DNA of 64,000 nucleotides, from NCBI GenBank assembly GCA_025765615.1, contig JAIVFJ010000262.1:21531-85530 (forward strand), written 5' to 3'. Below, one piece after another: positions 23,049-35,181 of this stretch (position 1 is its first letter; each line of letters opens with the position of its first letter). The position numbers and the translations under genes are program-made. The notes beneath the pieces are model-generated. The model was given only the letters and a program-made list of their open reading frames with translations, had not been told where the DNA came from and made no database searches. The DNA is from Zopfochytrium polystomum (taxonomy: Eukaryota; Chytridiomycota; Chytridiomycetes; Chytridiales; Chytridiaceae).

Positions 23049-26000
23049 TTAGCTGCTCGTCACGCCATCCTCGAGCTGCTCAAACCACCGCTTCAAGAAC
23101 GCCAACCGCCCTGCCCGCGTCGCCACCACCTCCGCGGCATCCGCGGCAAGATCCACATTCAACCGGCCCGCCAGCCGCCGCGCCGCATCCACCAATTCGC
23201 TGAGCAGCGCGTCCTCGCGGTCCCCGTCCACCCCGCGGTCGAAAAGCATCGCACCGTCCAGGGTACTGGTAGACTGGATCCGCCCTTCCTCCTCCTCTTC
23301 TTCGCCGTCGCCGCCGCCGGCGCGTCCGTCTTCGTGGCTCCACTCTGGCACAAACTCCTTCGCCTCCGGGTCGAACCGCGACGCTCGCGCCACCGACGCT
23401 CCTGTGGACGACGCAATGCTCGAGGTGCTGCCGCTGCTGCCCATCCGCGACGCCATCAGCACCGCCCCCAGCGGCGACGGCTGAGCCTTGATAACGCTCC
23501 CCTGCCCACCCCCGCCGTACGGCTCCAGCTCGTCGTCGAGGCTGCCCAGCCCGCCGCTGAGCCAACGGTCGGACCGCAGGAGCACCCCCGGCTCCGAGCG
23601 GAAGCTGTCCACCGAGCGCTCCCGCTTGACTTTGGTGGCGCTCGCGGCGCCAGAAGGACCAAAACGCGTGAAGGCGCCGAGCGGAGAGCGTTTGGCGCCG
23701 CTGGCGGACCAGTAGTCGGATGCGGTCCCGAGGGTGTTGGAGCGGCCTAGGCTTGTGCTGCCGCTAAGGCCGGTCGCACTGTAGTTGCTGCTGCTGCTGC
23801 TGCTGGTGCTGGCGCCTGTGGCCCAGGCGGACTGGAGGGAGGTCGAAGAGCCGAGACCAGACGTAGAACCGGCCCCGGAAGCAGCAGCGGGAAGGTTTCC
23901 CCAAGTTGCAGAGGGCAGCAGGGGTGAGCCGCTTCCGATCCCGACGGGGTCGCCGGAAAAGACCGGTGTACCAGGAGCGGGTGGAAGGCGCGGGGAGGAC
24001 CAAGGGTCGATTGCCGTAGTCGCAGGGGACGCCCCCGGCGGAGGGATGAGCGGGCGGGAGTGAGGCGGTGTTCCGCCTGGGAGAGATGACAGCGACAGGC
24101 TGACCTCCGGTGTACTTTGGGTACGTGGCCACATCCTTCTGGCCACTCCAAGGCCAGATTCGGACGCATCGCCGTAGCGGCGACCGACTTCGTCCTCCTC
24201 GTCGACGTCCAACACCTCCACTTCTCGCGCGAGGTCCGTCACCGACGCTGGTGCATCGCCATAATACTCTGGCTCGTCGCTGAGCTTGCCGAACGCCAGA
24301 GGGCTGCCACTGAGGAGCGACGACGAAGCGCCGACCGGCGGGAGCGGGACCGAGCCGAACCGAATCGGTTGGTGCAGGTGCGAGTGGAACGACAGCAACG
24401 ACGTTGTCGACGACAACGACGGTCCCTCATCATCTTCGGCAAAAGCGACCTCCCCGGGCGTTGCGGGCGGTGTGTCCACGCCCGAGGACATGGACAACGG
24501 CAGGCCGCCTGGCCGCTGGACACTCCCCGAAGACGAGATCGAGGCCGGCTTCCCAAGGTCAAATTTGCCAGCGAGCGGGCTGCCCGGGGCGGAAGACGAC
24601 GATGACGAGAGGAAGCCCGAGTGCGAGGCCATCCGGCGAAGGCTCGTCTGCATCCGAGCCAAAGGTGTCGGGCGTGGCGATGAGGACAACTTGTCGATCA
24701 GCGACGTTGGCTGTTGATTTATGGCGCCTGCCGGGGAGGATCCCATTCGCATAAGGGAAGGGGAGACGTCGGCGAATGCGGCAGGGTTGAGAACTGGAGA
24801 GTTTGCGGCGGACAAGGAGAGACCTCCGGCGGCGGCGGCAGCCGGATTTTTCAAGGTCATTCCCATTAACGGACCGCCCACCGCAGGAGTTTGCTGCTGT
24901 TGGACTTGGGAAGCGGTCCACTGCTGGTGTTGCTGCTGCTGGAAGGCAAGAGCTTCTGCTGCCGCCGCAAAGTGCTGCTGCTGCTGTTGTTGTTGTTGTT
25001 GCAGAGGGTACTTTACGCTGCCTGCGTTCGACACAACGCTGGCGACGCTGGACGACCGACTGCCGAGCCGCGTGCCTCCGAGGCCGGCGATACCGCCACC
25101 GAGCCCACCGCCGCTGATCCCGCCAGAGACCCCGAGAAGCCCGTTGCCCGCGGCCATCATCGAGTTGTTGCTGCTGTTGCTGCTTCCGATGGGCAGCGCG
25201 CCAGTCGCCATTCCGTCTTTGTCAAACTTTTTCGAAAACACCGAGTAGAGATTGGTGGTCGTGTTCAGCTCGACCAGAGCGCGGCGAGCGCACTCGACGT
25301 CTCTAAAGTGCACCCACGAGTGGGCGGCGTCGAAAACGAGCTTCTCAAAGCCCTCGAGCTGCGCCATGAACTTGCGGCACTCGCCCTCGCCCCAGTACAG
25401 CGTCGAAGTCCACAGCACCCGCGACGGCTCACCAAGCTCTTCGATGATCTTCACCTCGGGCTCTTTGCGCGCGAAGGTCGCCTTCATACCTTTAAAAGTG
25501 TTTTGAATCACGCTCATTGCCGCAATAGCTTTGTCGGGGTCGGTGAGGACGACGCGAAAGTTGGTTTGCCCGAACTGGACGCGGTAAAAGCCGGGAAGCG
25601 AGGAGCAAAAGTTTTTGATGTCGCACTTGTCGGTGGTGCCGAGAGACGTCACGTATATGGTGCGGATGCCTCCTCCTCCGCCACCGCCGCCAGGTCCGGC
25701 AATGCTGCGGTTCGGTGATGCCGGGAACGGGTTGCTGATGCCCGACTTTTGGCTCCCGATGGACGCAGTCTCCCACCGCTCGTTCTCCACCGAGCCGCGA
25801 CCCCATTTCTCGCCGCCGACGGCTGCAGGGTTGCCGTCCAGTGAGCTGCGGCCCCACCGTTCGGCGGCGGCGGCAGCGGCAGCGTTCGCGTTGACGTACT
25901 CAGTCTCGTCGGCGGCCAGCTCCCGCCAAAAGTCCACGCCGAGGTTCGTGTACCGCCCGACGTCGTCCACGCACCGCGCGGCGGCGCCCGCGTCTGCAAA

Positions 26001-26832
26001 GACGGCGATCCTGACGCCAGAGTTGGGGTCGTCTCGCCAGCCGGTGAAGCCGTCGCTAACCTCTAGGATGCGGCCCGCAAAATATCCGTCGCTGGTGACG
26101 ACGAGCTCGTTGGATGGCAGCGCCGACGGCGGAGCGATCCGCGGTGGCGGCGGGGAAGCCAAGACGTCGGAGGCGGCGATTCCCGCGTAGGCGGCGCCAG
26201 AAGCTTGGATGTGCGTAAGGGCGTGTGAAGCAGTTTCGCTGGAAGTGAGGAGAACGGTGATTGTGTCTGCCGCAGGTCAAAGTGGGGATGTGAGTGGGGA
26301 TGTGAGTGAGCCACGTCGAGCCAAGCCGCCAATCGCGCGGTTTCTCACCATCCGATCCGACGATCATTCGCTCGAATCCCGGCAGGCGTCTCCGCACCAG
26401 CGCCCAAAACTCGCCAAAGTCCCTATCGGCGGGCCAGGTCCCGACGACAACGGCTGCGTCCTTGGGATGGTACCTGTTAGGTCCAAATCCGCCGCCCGGG
26501 TTCGTCGTTGGCACGAGGGGCGAGTGCGGTAAGGACGAGGCGAAAGAGAGCTTGTGGAAGGGCGAGAGAAGCGACGCGGTTGATGGTGAGTTCAGCGGAG
26601 ACGGCTGTTGTGAGAAGGGTAGATGCGATTGCAGGTGCGCCATAGCAGCGGCGTTGGCCTGTGACAGCTGCTCTTGCAGCAGCAGCTGCTGGTGCTGTTG
26701 CTGTTGCTGTTGCTGGTGGTACTGGACGTGTTGTAGAGGCTCATTCGGGTGCATGGCGGCACCGCTGCTGCTGCCACCTTGCTGTTGCTGCTGCGGGTGC
26801 TGGTGCTCGTGCAGGTGGCCGTGAAAGTTCAT
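23049..26832 (-). CDS. Multi-RRM RNA-binding protein with polyglutamine tracts (two exons)
   Basis: Exon 1 is 26832-26349 (donor GTGAGA) and exon 2 is 26203-23049, giving about 1,212 residues; the 145-nt intron keeps the frame. The N-terminus is His/Gln-rich with CAG-type runs. An RRM-like unit spans the intron (AAVVVGTWPADRDFGEFW to RIAVFADAGAAARCV). A second begins at about residue 341 (IRTIYVTSLGTTDKCDIKNF) and a third at about 427 (SRVLWTSTLYWGEGECRKFM, then WVHFRDVECARRAL). The remaining 700 residues are Ser/Pro/Gln-rich and disordered, with repeated SxSPxxxP sites and an acidic patch near the end. This architecture resembles fungal regulators of mRNA fate (Whi3/Scw1- or Mei2-like), but I cannot name an orthologue. 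Placement is cytosolic or nuclear. Confidence 0.75.
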
Positions 26833-26972
26833 CCGAAATGTGGGCGATGAAGAATCGGGGTGCACGATGACGAAACGGTCCAAGTCGATCGTCGCTCGCG
26901 CTCGATGAGGCTTGAGGGAGAAGCAAGAGGAGGAGAAGGAAGGACGAGAGTAAGAAGCGATTAGAAAACGAG

Positions 26973-27004
<32 letters not shown>

Positions 27005-27299
27005 AGCGTGAGAGTGTGAGCGTGAGAGTGTGAGAGGGAGAATCGCCCCGCGCGGTCTGGGGCGGCCGTTAACTTGACGACGCGCAACCTTTGCACAACG
27101 CGCAAACTCGGGTGGGAAGGAGAAGAGACAGACAGAAATATAGAGATAGACAGAAAGAGAGAGAGAGGGGGAAAGAGAGAGAGAGAGACAGAGAGAGACA
27201 GAGAGAGACAGAGAGAAGAGATGGTTGCGGAGGCGAGAGGAGCCGACAGAAAGACAGAAAGGAACTGTAAGACAGAAAAGCGAGGAAGCGCAAAATGGC

Positions 27300-27700
27300 G
27301 AATTTGATTTTCGGGGTAGAAAGGAAAAAAAAAAAAAAAAAAAAAAAACAAAAAAAACAGGCTGCGATGGTGTTAAAAATTACAGCTTGCAACCCAAGCC
27401 CGTGCGTGTAACAAAGTGGTGTGTGTTGCGTCCCCCTCAAGCATTTTATGGCTCATTTTGTCAAACAAGAACAACCGACCCGCGTCATTTAAACGCAGCA
27501 CGCTAATCAATCATTAGTACAACGACTGTGTCAGCTCGCAGGTTGTTCCTCTCACAAATAAACGGTTCGGTGCTGCGGTTTGTACTTTCTCTTGCACAGC
27601 GTAAAGAATTTAAAATTTAAAAAAAAAACAAGAAAAGGAGCGCGATTGCCTCAGCCGGCCCTGCCGCAAGATTATTTTTTTTTTTTTTTTTTTTTACATT
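27300..27700. other. Non-coding interval with homopolymers
   Basis: The interval 26833-27899 holds the 5' region of the RRM gene, with (GT)n at 26980-27003 and GA-rich DNA at 27130-27220. It also holds a poly-A run at 27326-27348, a poly-T run at 27675-27695, and the 3' region of the membrane-protein gene. No gene is seen. Confidence 0.6.
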
Positions 27701-27899
27701 GCAAGTAATGCTTAAGTGGAAGAAAGAAGAAGAGTGCAAAAAACGCTCAGCGTTGGAGACGACTTGAAAGAGAAAAAAACACATATAGCAAGCAAATAAC
27801 AGCAAAAGCGACGGTTACATACTCGCCAAGGGATTACTGACAACCACAAACCCAAAAGAAAAAAAAAAATATGACACGACAACAAACCCTCCTTTCCCC

Positions 27900-29269
27900 T
27901 CACCACTGCACAGGTCTCGGTGGCGCCCTGCGGTCCCCGCTCCGGTCGTTCGCTGCGACTACCACTACGTTCGCTGGGTCCAGCAACCCCCACCACTCCT
28001 CGGTGCCCGACGCCGGCGCCGGCACCCCCGCCCCCGCCGCCCCCGACGGCACCGACACCGCCGTCGACGCAAACGACACCTCGGACGACGACGGGCTGCG
28101 GCTCCGGCTCCGCGTCGACAGCGAGAAGCTCGGGCGCCCGCCCCCGCCGCCACCAGCCGCCGTTGGAGACACTTGCTGCTGCTGCTGCTGGTGGTACTGC
28201 TGGTGCAACGCGAACGCGTCGACCCCCCCACCGTTCCCGCCACCACCGCCGCCTCCCCGCCGCGACGGCGCCGCCAGCACGACCGACGGCATCGCGAGCA
28301 GCGTCGCACCCGGGAAGAACTCGTCGCTCATGTGCTTCTGCGACGCCCCTGCCGGCGGCGACAGCCCCGGCGCCAGGATCACGCTGGACGCCAGCGACGA
28401 CGACAACGACGACCGCGGCGCGCCCGGCGTGCGGTGCGTCGACGGCGGCGGCGCCGGGTACGGCGGCAGCGGCGAGTCGACGGCGGCGGGGGGTGTATCG
28501 TCGCGGTGGTGGCGGTGTCGGCGGTGGCGGTGGTGGTCGGAGTCGGAGGGGGAGTCGCCGTCGCCGTCGCCGCCGACGCGGCGGTACAGGAGGAAGCGGG
28601 TTGTGAGGATGTCGAGGAGGAGGAGGATCGGGTAGGTGCCCTTGATCATGCCGGCGACGAGGCCGGCGGCTTCCAGGCGCGGCGAGTCGGCGACTTTGGC
28701 GAGGAGGCTTTCGATGGAGACTGCGCGGTGGGATGATTATGATGGGGGGCGGGTTGTGAGAAACAAAAAGAGAAAGGAAAGGCAACACGTCAACAACACG
28801 TACGCATCAGTGTGTTGATGAAGATGACGGCGAAGCGCGGGATCGACGACTGCAGCAGCGTCTTGACCATGAACACTCCATTCTTCTGTTAAGGAAAACC
28901 AAAAAGAAAAAGGAAAAAAAAAAAACATGTCAGACAGATATATCCTTCAAACCAGCATCGACACAATACAGTACCTGTCTATTCCCACCGTCGCCGACGT
29001 AGTCCAGCACGCACAGCACCAATAGAATCATCAGGCCTACGTCGGCGATGCCCCAGATGGCAAACGCAAACGTGTGGGCGAGGTGGATGTCGTCGTTCCA
29101 CAGCTGGTTGGCCTCGACCCGCAGCCACGCAATGTTGCCGCGCGTCGTCAGGTATGCCAGCAGCAGCGCGCTCAGGAGGAACCGCACCGTTCGCTGCACC
29201 GCCACGCTGCGCAGGATCACGCTGGTTTTGTAGTACGAGTAGAGGACGGCCTATACATTGTTGTGGTCA

Positions 29270-29365
<96 letters not shown>

Positions 29366-29774
29366 AGACAGACAGACACAAAAAAGGGGGAGTCCTGCTC
29401 ACCGCCGAATTGTGCACCGCCCAATTGACCTCGTTGACGCCCAGGACCCAAGCGGGCGCCGGGTAGTCGCAGTTGACCGCGGCGAGCCACGCCGTCTCCA
29501 ACAGCACGGCGGCCAGGCCCGCGACGGCGTGCGCCAGCAGCACCACCCAGAGGGTCTGGCGCGCCGAGAACGAGAAGCAGTAGAGGATCAGCGTGCACCC
29601 CACCGCCGTCGACCAGTACAAGCCCGAGTTGAGCGGACCCACCCAGCACACGTCGAACGGCTGTTGCTGATGCGAGAGCTGCGGCGCCTGCGGCTGCGGG
29701 GTCAACGAGAAGGGATCGACGTTTGGTGGGAACGTCGCGGAAGTGGCGGTGGTGGTGGTACCGGTCGCAGCCAT
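27900..29774 (-). CDS. Multi-pass membrane protein, function unknown (four exons)
   Basis: Exons 29774-29403, 29250-28975, 28885-28804 and 28720-27900 join in one frame of about 516 residues; every intron is GT-AG, and intron 1 contains an 85-base (GA)n run. Hydrophobic segments include YWSTAVGCTLILYCFSF, LWVVLLAHAVAGLAAVLL, VRFLLSALLLAYLTT, FAFAIWGIADVGLMILLVLCVL and a helix in exon 4 (TYPILLLLDILTTRFLLY), so about six or seven membrane spans are likely. The C-terminal 230 residues are cytosolic-type, disordered and Ser/Gly/Gln-rich. No transporter or receptor motif is visible and I do not assign a function. The exon phases support the model. Confidence 0.72.
29273..29357. repeat. (GA)n microsatellite inside an intron
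   Basis: Pure GA repeat within intron 1 of the membrane-protein gene, between donor 29402 and acceptor 29251. Confidence 0.95.
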
Positions 29775-29995
29775 GGGTAGTTGCGGTCGGTCCGTGTTGG
29801 TTCGTGCGATTGAAGACCTTTTTTTTTTCTCCTCCCGACTCTGGGGCCTTGCGGTGGGAGGGAGACTGGCTCGGCAGATGACAGTGCTGAAGAAGAAGGG
29901 AGGAGGAGGAGGAGGAGGAGGGTAGAGCGCCGGCTCTGTGTTATGTAAGAAGAGAGCGGGAAGAGGAAGAGTCGGTCAGTCTCGGCCCGTCGCGC

Positions 29996-30000
<5 letters not shown>

Positions 30001-30033
<33 letters not shown>

Positions 30034-31400
30034 TCTGTTTTTTCTTTTTTTTTCTTTCTTTTCTTTCTTCTGTTTGTTTGTTTGGTGGTCGGCGGCTCAC
30101 ATGTGAGTGTGTGGCGTGAGTGTGTGTGTGTGGTTGGTTGTTTGTGCGTAAATTTATTTCCTTTTTCGCTAGGGTTAGTTTTTTTCGTCTGTTCTGTCCC
30201 CCCAGCCGCACCTTTGGTTTCGAGAGAGACTGATTGCACCCGACAGACAGACAGAGAGACAGAGAGACAGAGAGACAAACATCCAGGCAAACAGGGAGGA
30301 GCACAAACAGACAGACCGACAAACGTGGCAGAAAGAGGCAGGCTGCAGGCGGCTGGAGACAGTCAGATTGACAAAGTCAATCAATACTTGGGCCATAAGT
30401 TTATGCGCAGCATGAGGACAATTCGGGAAGCTGCACTTCCTTTTTCGTCGAAACAAAAGGAAACAACTGCACCACCGCATAATTCCGACGATGTTGTGTC
30501 AGTCGATCGGTCTGCCCCCTCAACGCCTGAAACAACTATCCAAACAAACATAGGTTTTGGACGAAGAGAGAGCAAGTCTCTTTCGGCCCCTGCCCCATGG
30601 CCACCAGCCACCCTGAACCTACGTAAAGACATAATAGAAAACCACACTAAAAAAAAAAAAGAAAAAAAAGCAAATTAACCAGGGATACCCGTCAAACTGA
30701 AAACAAAAAAAAAAAAAAAAAGAAGAGAAAAAATGATTAAAGGCAAAGCCTTCAATGGATATTGGTAGTACCTGGAATGAAAGGAGAGTGGCATGCCACA
30801 ATGAAGATTGTGTGGCCGGCCACCTAGAGAGTGACCAACGAAGTTCGTGGTGCTAGCCCTGAGCCACTGACACACTGACAGACAATGAAGGACAGAAAGA
30901 GAGAGAAGTCGTGATCTTACAGCACACCCACACTGGCAAACCCAGAACCTCAGACAAACTGAGTGCTGCCCACGTGGCCTTTGGCTGCTCATGCAGCAAC
31001 CCATTGACTGCGACAAGCTTCAGTGAAACCACCTCTGTTGTGGATATGTTGGACTGACCCTCACCCTCATATTGGAATTAAGTGACGAAACGTCAGCAGG
31101 TCAAAATTTGAGCCTTTTGGTCTGCCAGTGGGATTTGGTTCCGTTACTGAAAGGGTTAACAGGACTTGGAGCCTAAAAGTGGCTTTGTGTACTGAAGTGG
31201 CTAGACGCAGTGCACAAAGCCATGGAAGAGACAGCCAGGCAGCTCGTGACTTGTTGGCCAGACTGCTGGCCAGACTGCGGCTCTTCGGCCTTTTAGGAGG
31301 AGGGCAAAGCATCAAGCCATAGAAAAGCCACATTTTATGAACTGAATCACTTTGAACTCAGCCAAAAAACGAATGTTGGGTTTGTTAGGCATGAAATAGT
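30001..31400. other. Gene-free host interval with simple repeats
   Basis: Contains (GT)n at 30001-30031, poly-A tracts around 30650-30720 and moderately GC DNA with no convincing frame. This begins the degraded zone that runs to the element junction. Confidence 0.55.
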
Positions 31401-34400
31401 GTCATAAGCTCGTCACGACGCGGCTTTGGTGGCCGCCTTCATCGATGATGCTGGTGTCTCCCGCAGCAAGAGACCATCCATGCCCCCTTCTTTATCAGCA
31501 CCACACCTTTAAACGGAACATAACCCTCTGGTATCGAGTCTTGCGACGACGACGTTTTCGGCGGGGTTTTGAGCTGTCCCGTAGCTCGCTTCTTCACCGG
31601 TTCCGGCTCGACCAGCTCCCCCTTCCTCTTGAGGTACCGCCTCAAGACCTTAACCATGTCGAACTTCACCACGTGGCCGAGCGCCGGCGCTACGTGGAAT
31701 CCCTCCGTCTCCCCGGCCCCTAGTAGTAAGTGCCGTTCAGCACCACCGCGTTCCCGGCCTCGTCGTGCGCAAACTGCACCGCCGACTCGGGTGCGTCCGC
31801 CACGACGATCTGCGCCGTCTCGCTGCCGCCCTGCTCGCTGCCGCCGTCCATGACAGTCCGCGGTCGCTCGAGAAGCGTCGCGATCTGTCGGTCTTTGAAC
31901 GAATCCAGGTCCCCCGTAACCCGCTGGAGCAGCTTCGCGGACAATGTAGTCCTTGATGTCGTATATGGGAAGCATGCCCTTGTCTCCTTTTCTAATAATA
32001 AGCTCAAACCGATGCTGGTCGTTGGCACCCGGAAACCGCTCTGTGAGTTTGATGAGAGAGACGCTGTACCCGAGGCAATCGCAGTCGTCCAATATCTTGA
32101 ACTTGATGCGGCGGAACTCGGTCCTCGTCCCGTGGTCCATCGTGAGCGCGAACTCGATTTCAAACGGCGTACTTTTTGGTCAGCAGTTTCAACGCCGCCC
32201 GCTTCAGCCCTTCCCCGTGCTGTCCGACCTGGTTCTCCCACTTCCGCGATCCCCCGAACCGCGTCAGCTGCTCCACCGACTGATCAGCGGCCCAAAGTTG
32301 GCAAACGACAGCGTCTTCTCCCGCGCCAAGATCTCGCCCAGGATCGCCTCCTCGTTGTGCAGCACGATCGAGTCGTCGCCAATCCAACTCACGGCGCCGA
32401 CTCGCCCCGACTATCATAACGGCGCGTTCACCAGCTGCTACCGAAAGTGCCTCGCTGGCGCAAACGGTGGCTCGGCCTGTTTTGCCTCTTTAACTCGGCG
32501 ATAGGGTCAAGTTGCGCATCCCCACGTTCCTAAAGCGCGCGGTCTCGCTGAATTGTTCACCTGGAGATCGATTTGGCGCGCTCTCTTTGCTCGCAATCAA
32601 TCTCGCTTAGAAGAAAGGAGTGAGCTGTTCAATCAAGAGGAGTCTTTTAAGGACAGACCGAACGAAGGCAGCCGGTGTCTGCCGTCGACTTAAACACAGC
32701 CAGCCAATTCAGACACAAAAACAAAAACCGAAAAAGGCAAGACGAAGAAAGATGCTCCTCCTCTTCATCGGCGTCTTCGTCGTCCTCTCCCGGTGGCTGG
32801 CGCCTGATCTGGGACCCAGCGAAGACCACCGTCGCCGCGGCCGTCAAGGGCGACCAGCTCTTCCTGCCCAACGTCGCCCTCGGCCTGATCGTCACCGGCA
32901 AAGTCTGGCCCGTCGTCCTCCTCGGCCCCGAAGACAACGACAACGACGACGCCATCCACCCCGACCGACGCACGCCACAGGACCGTCGACTTCTTTCGCC
33001 GCGCCGTCCGCGACCCCCGCCGCCGTGCTCGGCCCGCTCGGCTACACTCAGCCCTGCGGCGTCGCTGCTAACGTCCGCGACCTCTGCCTCACCTGCGACC
33101 GCCGCCTTCGACGACTCCGTCGACCTCGCAGACATGCGCCGCCTCGCCACCGTCCTCGTCGACGCCCTCGACGACTCGCTCCTCCGTCGCTCACATCCAC
33201 GCGTCCTTCTTCCCGCGCCTGCTCCTGCCGCGTCCTGCGCTTCGCCCCCGCCCGCTCGCTCGAGGACGAAGTCGGCCGCGTCGGTCGCCACGCCCCCGCG
33301 GCTGACGGCGTCGGCGGCTGCGACGACACGACGGCTAGGTACCGCCTGGACCCGCTGGACCTGTACCTCGAGCCGGCGAATTGCGCGCAGAGAGGCGGGA
33401 AGAATATGATATTTAGCTCGCAAGCGATGGCAGACTTACCAGGGCCATTCGCGAGTCGACGCTCTTTGAGGTCATGCTGGATGGGAATGATGTCGACGAG
33501 ACTGGGGATGACGACCCTGACGCGTCCTCTGATCGCAGTCTCAATTACTGTGAATCGTCCCGCGCCCGTCGGAACAAAACTTCGCCGAGGATGGCGCCAC
33601 TTTTGTTGAGCTGCCAGATGTCGACCCCCAGGCTGGTGTTGACCGCTGACAGTGAAGACTGGCTGCCCGGAGAAAGAGACTCCTCCATTGATCCCCGCTT
33701 GGTTGGCGTGTGAGCAACCTACGCGTCAATGACGACGAGATCCCGGAGAACGAGCGCCAGCGGCGAGTGACACACCAACAGACCGGTTGACGACGACACC
33801 GAAAGCGCGAGCGACGTCGGTTCCGACGCTCCCAGCGGCCCTGCCTATTCCGATTCCGAGACGAGCTCGATCCGGTCCGCCGGCGCAAGCGACTTGGTTG
33901 GCGCGGCGCGGAACGAGGCCAAGTGGGCCACGCCGCGACGGTTCCGCTCGATCAACTACGTCATTCGGCTCAACAAATTCGAGCCGACCGATGGGCGGTT
34001 CCGCCTCCACCGCGACACGCCGTAAACGGACGGTGCAAACAGACACATGTCCAATGCTCATCTACCCGTCGCCGGGCGAAACCGCCAACGGCGCGCGGAC
34101 CATCTATGGCTGCGACGGCACGCGGCGGAAAGGAGAGGACAGAGGCGACGAGATGGGAAAGTACGTCGTGCAGAAAGTTGTGTCGGCGCAGTGTATCATC
34201 ATTGATCAACGGTCGTTTCAATGTGCTTTTCGTGAACGACACCAACCGGCTGACCTCTTACAAATATCCGCACGAAGGCCGTTAGATCTTTGACAACGAC
34301 GACGAACCGAACTTGATACTGTTTGAAAAGTGGTACGGTGGATTTCGCGGCGGACGGCACCAGGTACTGGTTCCCGTCCCCGCCATTCACGCAAAGAACC

Positions 34401-34560
34401 GTTCACGAGGGCCCTCTGGCCTCCAGCAGAATGTCCAAGGGTTCATCCGAGAATGTGCGATTGTGCTCGTCCTGGAATTTTGTGGTGGAGAAGAGGCTTC
34501 TCGTTCCTCATTTAAGGGTGGCCTCGATCTGATGCATGCGTTCGCGAGAGTTCCATGCCT
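31400..34560. pseudogene. Decayed coding-like blocks on both strands
   Basis: Short stretches with protein-like composition occur in different frames without starts, stops or splice sites that join them. On the minus strand, 31439-32140 includes FRRIKFKILDDCDCLGYSVSL and an overlapping frame with ESAVQFAHDEAGNAVVLNGTYY. On the plus strand, 32790-33410 includes GGWRLIWDPAKTTVAAAVKG and QLFLPNVALGLIVTGKVWPV, and later blocks include FNVLFVNDTNRLTSYKYPHEG near 34210-34280. The codon usage is host-like. I do not recognise the families. They look like remnants of at least two genes rather than functional loci. Confidence 0.35.
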
Positions 34561-35039
34561 AGTTTAGAAAATCCAATAGAAAATAATGTTGTTTTTTTTT
34601 CTTTTTTTTTTTTTCTGGCGCAACAGCGAAGCCCATCGTGCCTCGACAAAAGAACAAAGAAAGAAGAGAACGTGCCGCTGCCACCTTGCCCTTGCATTCC
34701 TTTTGAAAAGCGTTCCAGCCAAATTGGTGAGACACCGCAATCATGTATTTACGAGGTTCCTGGGTGGAATCTTAATCCTTTCTTTATTTTTATTATTATT
34801 TTTATTTTTATTTTTTCATTTTCGGCTCCAGTGTCTGCGTCATAAGCAAACAAATCAATGAATGGGGCTCCGACAGACATGATTCCACTCAAAAAGGGAA
34901 AGAGTGCGCGGCATTGGTTGCTTGCTTTGGTTGATTGATTGTTTGATTGATTGTGATTCCACCTATATTTGGCCAAAGAGAAAGGGGACAGACAGGACAG
35001 ACTGACAGACTGACAGACTGACTGATATCCAAAAAGAGG

Positions 35040-35074
<35 letters not shown>

Positions 35075-35181
35075 ACTCTTCGTTTATCTTGCCCCTCTCC
35101 AATCGTCCTCACGTCACCTCCACTCCTAGCATCACTCTCACCGATCGTCACCCCACTACCACTACCACCACCGCCATCGTC
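34561..35181. other. Gene-free interval
   Basis: T-rich DNA at 34580-34615 and 34780-34820, repeated TGACAGAC units at 34988-35025 and a (GA)n run at 35043-35070, leading into the ATG of the next gene. Confidence 0.5.

Noticed and set aside
23049..26832. Naming the RRM protein as a specific orthologue (Whi3, Scw1 or Mei2)
   Set aside because: The RRMs are diverged and the rest is disordered; no diagnostic residues can be read by eye.
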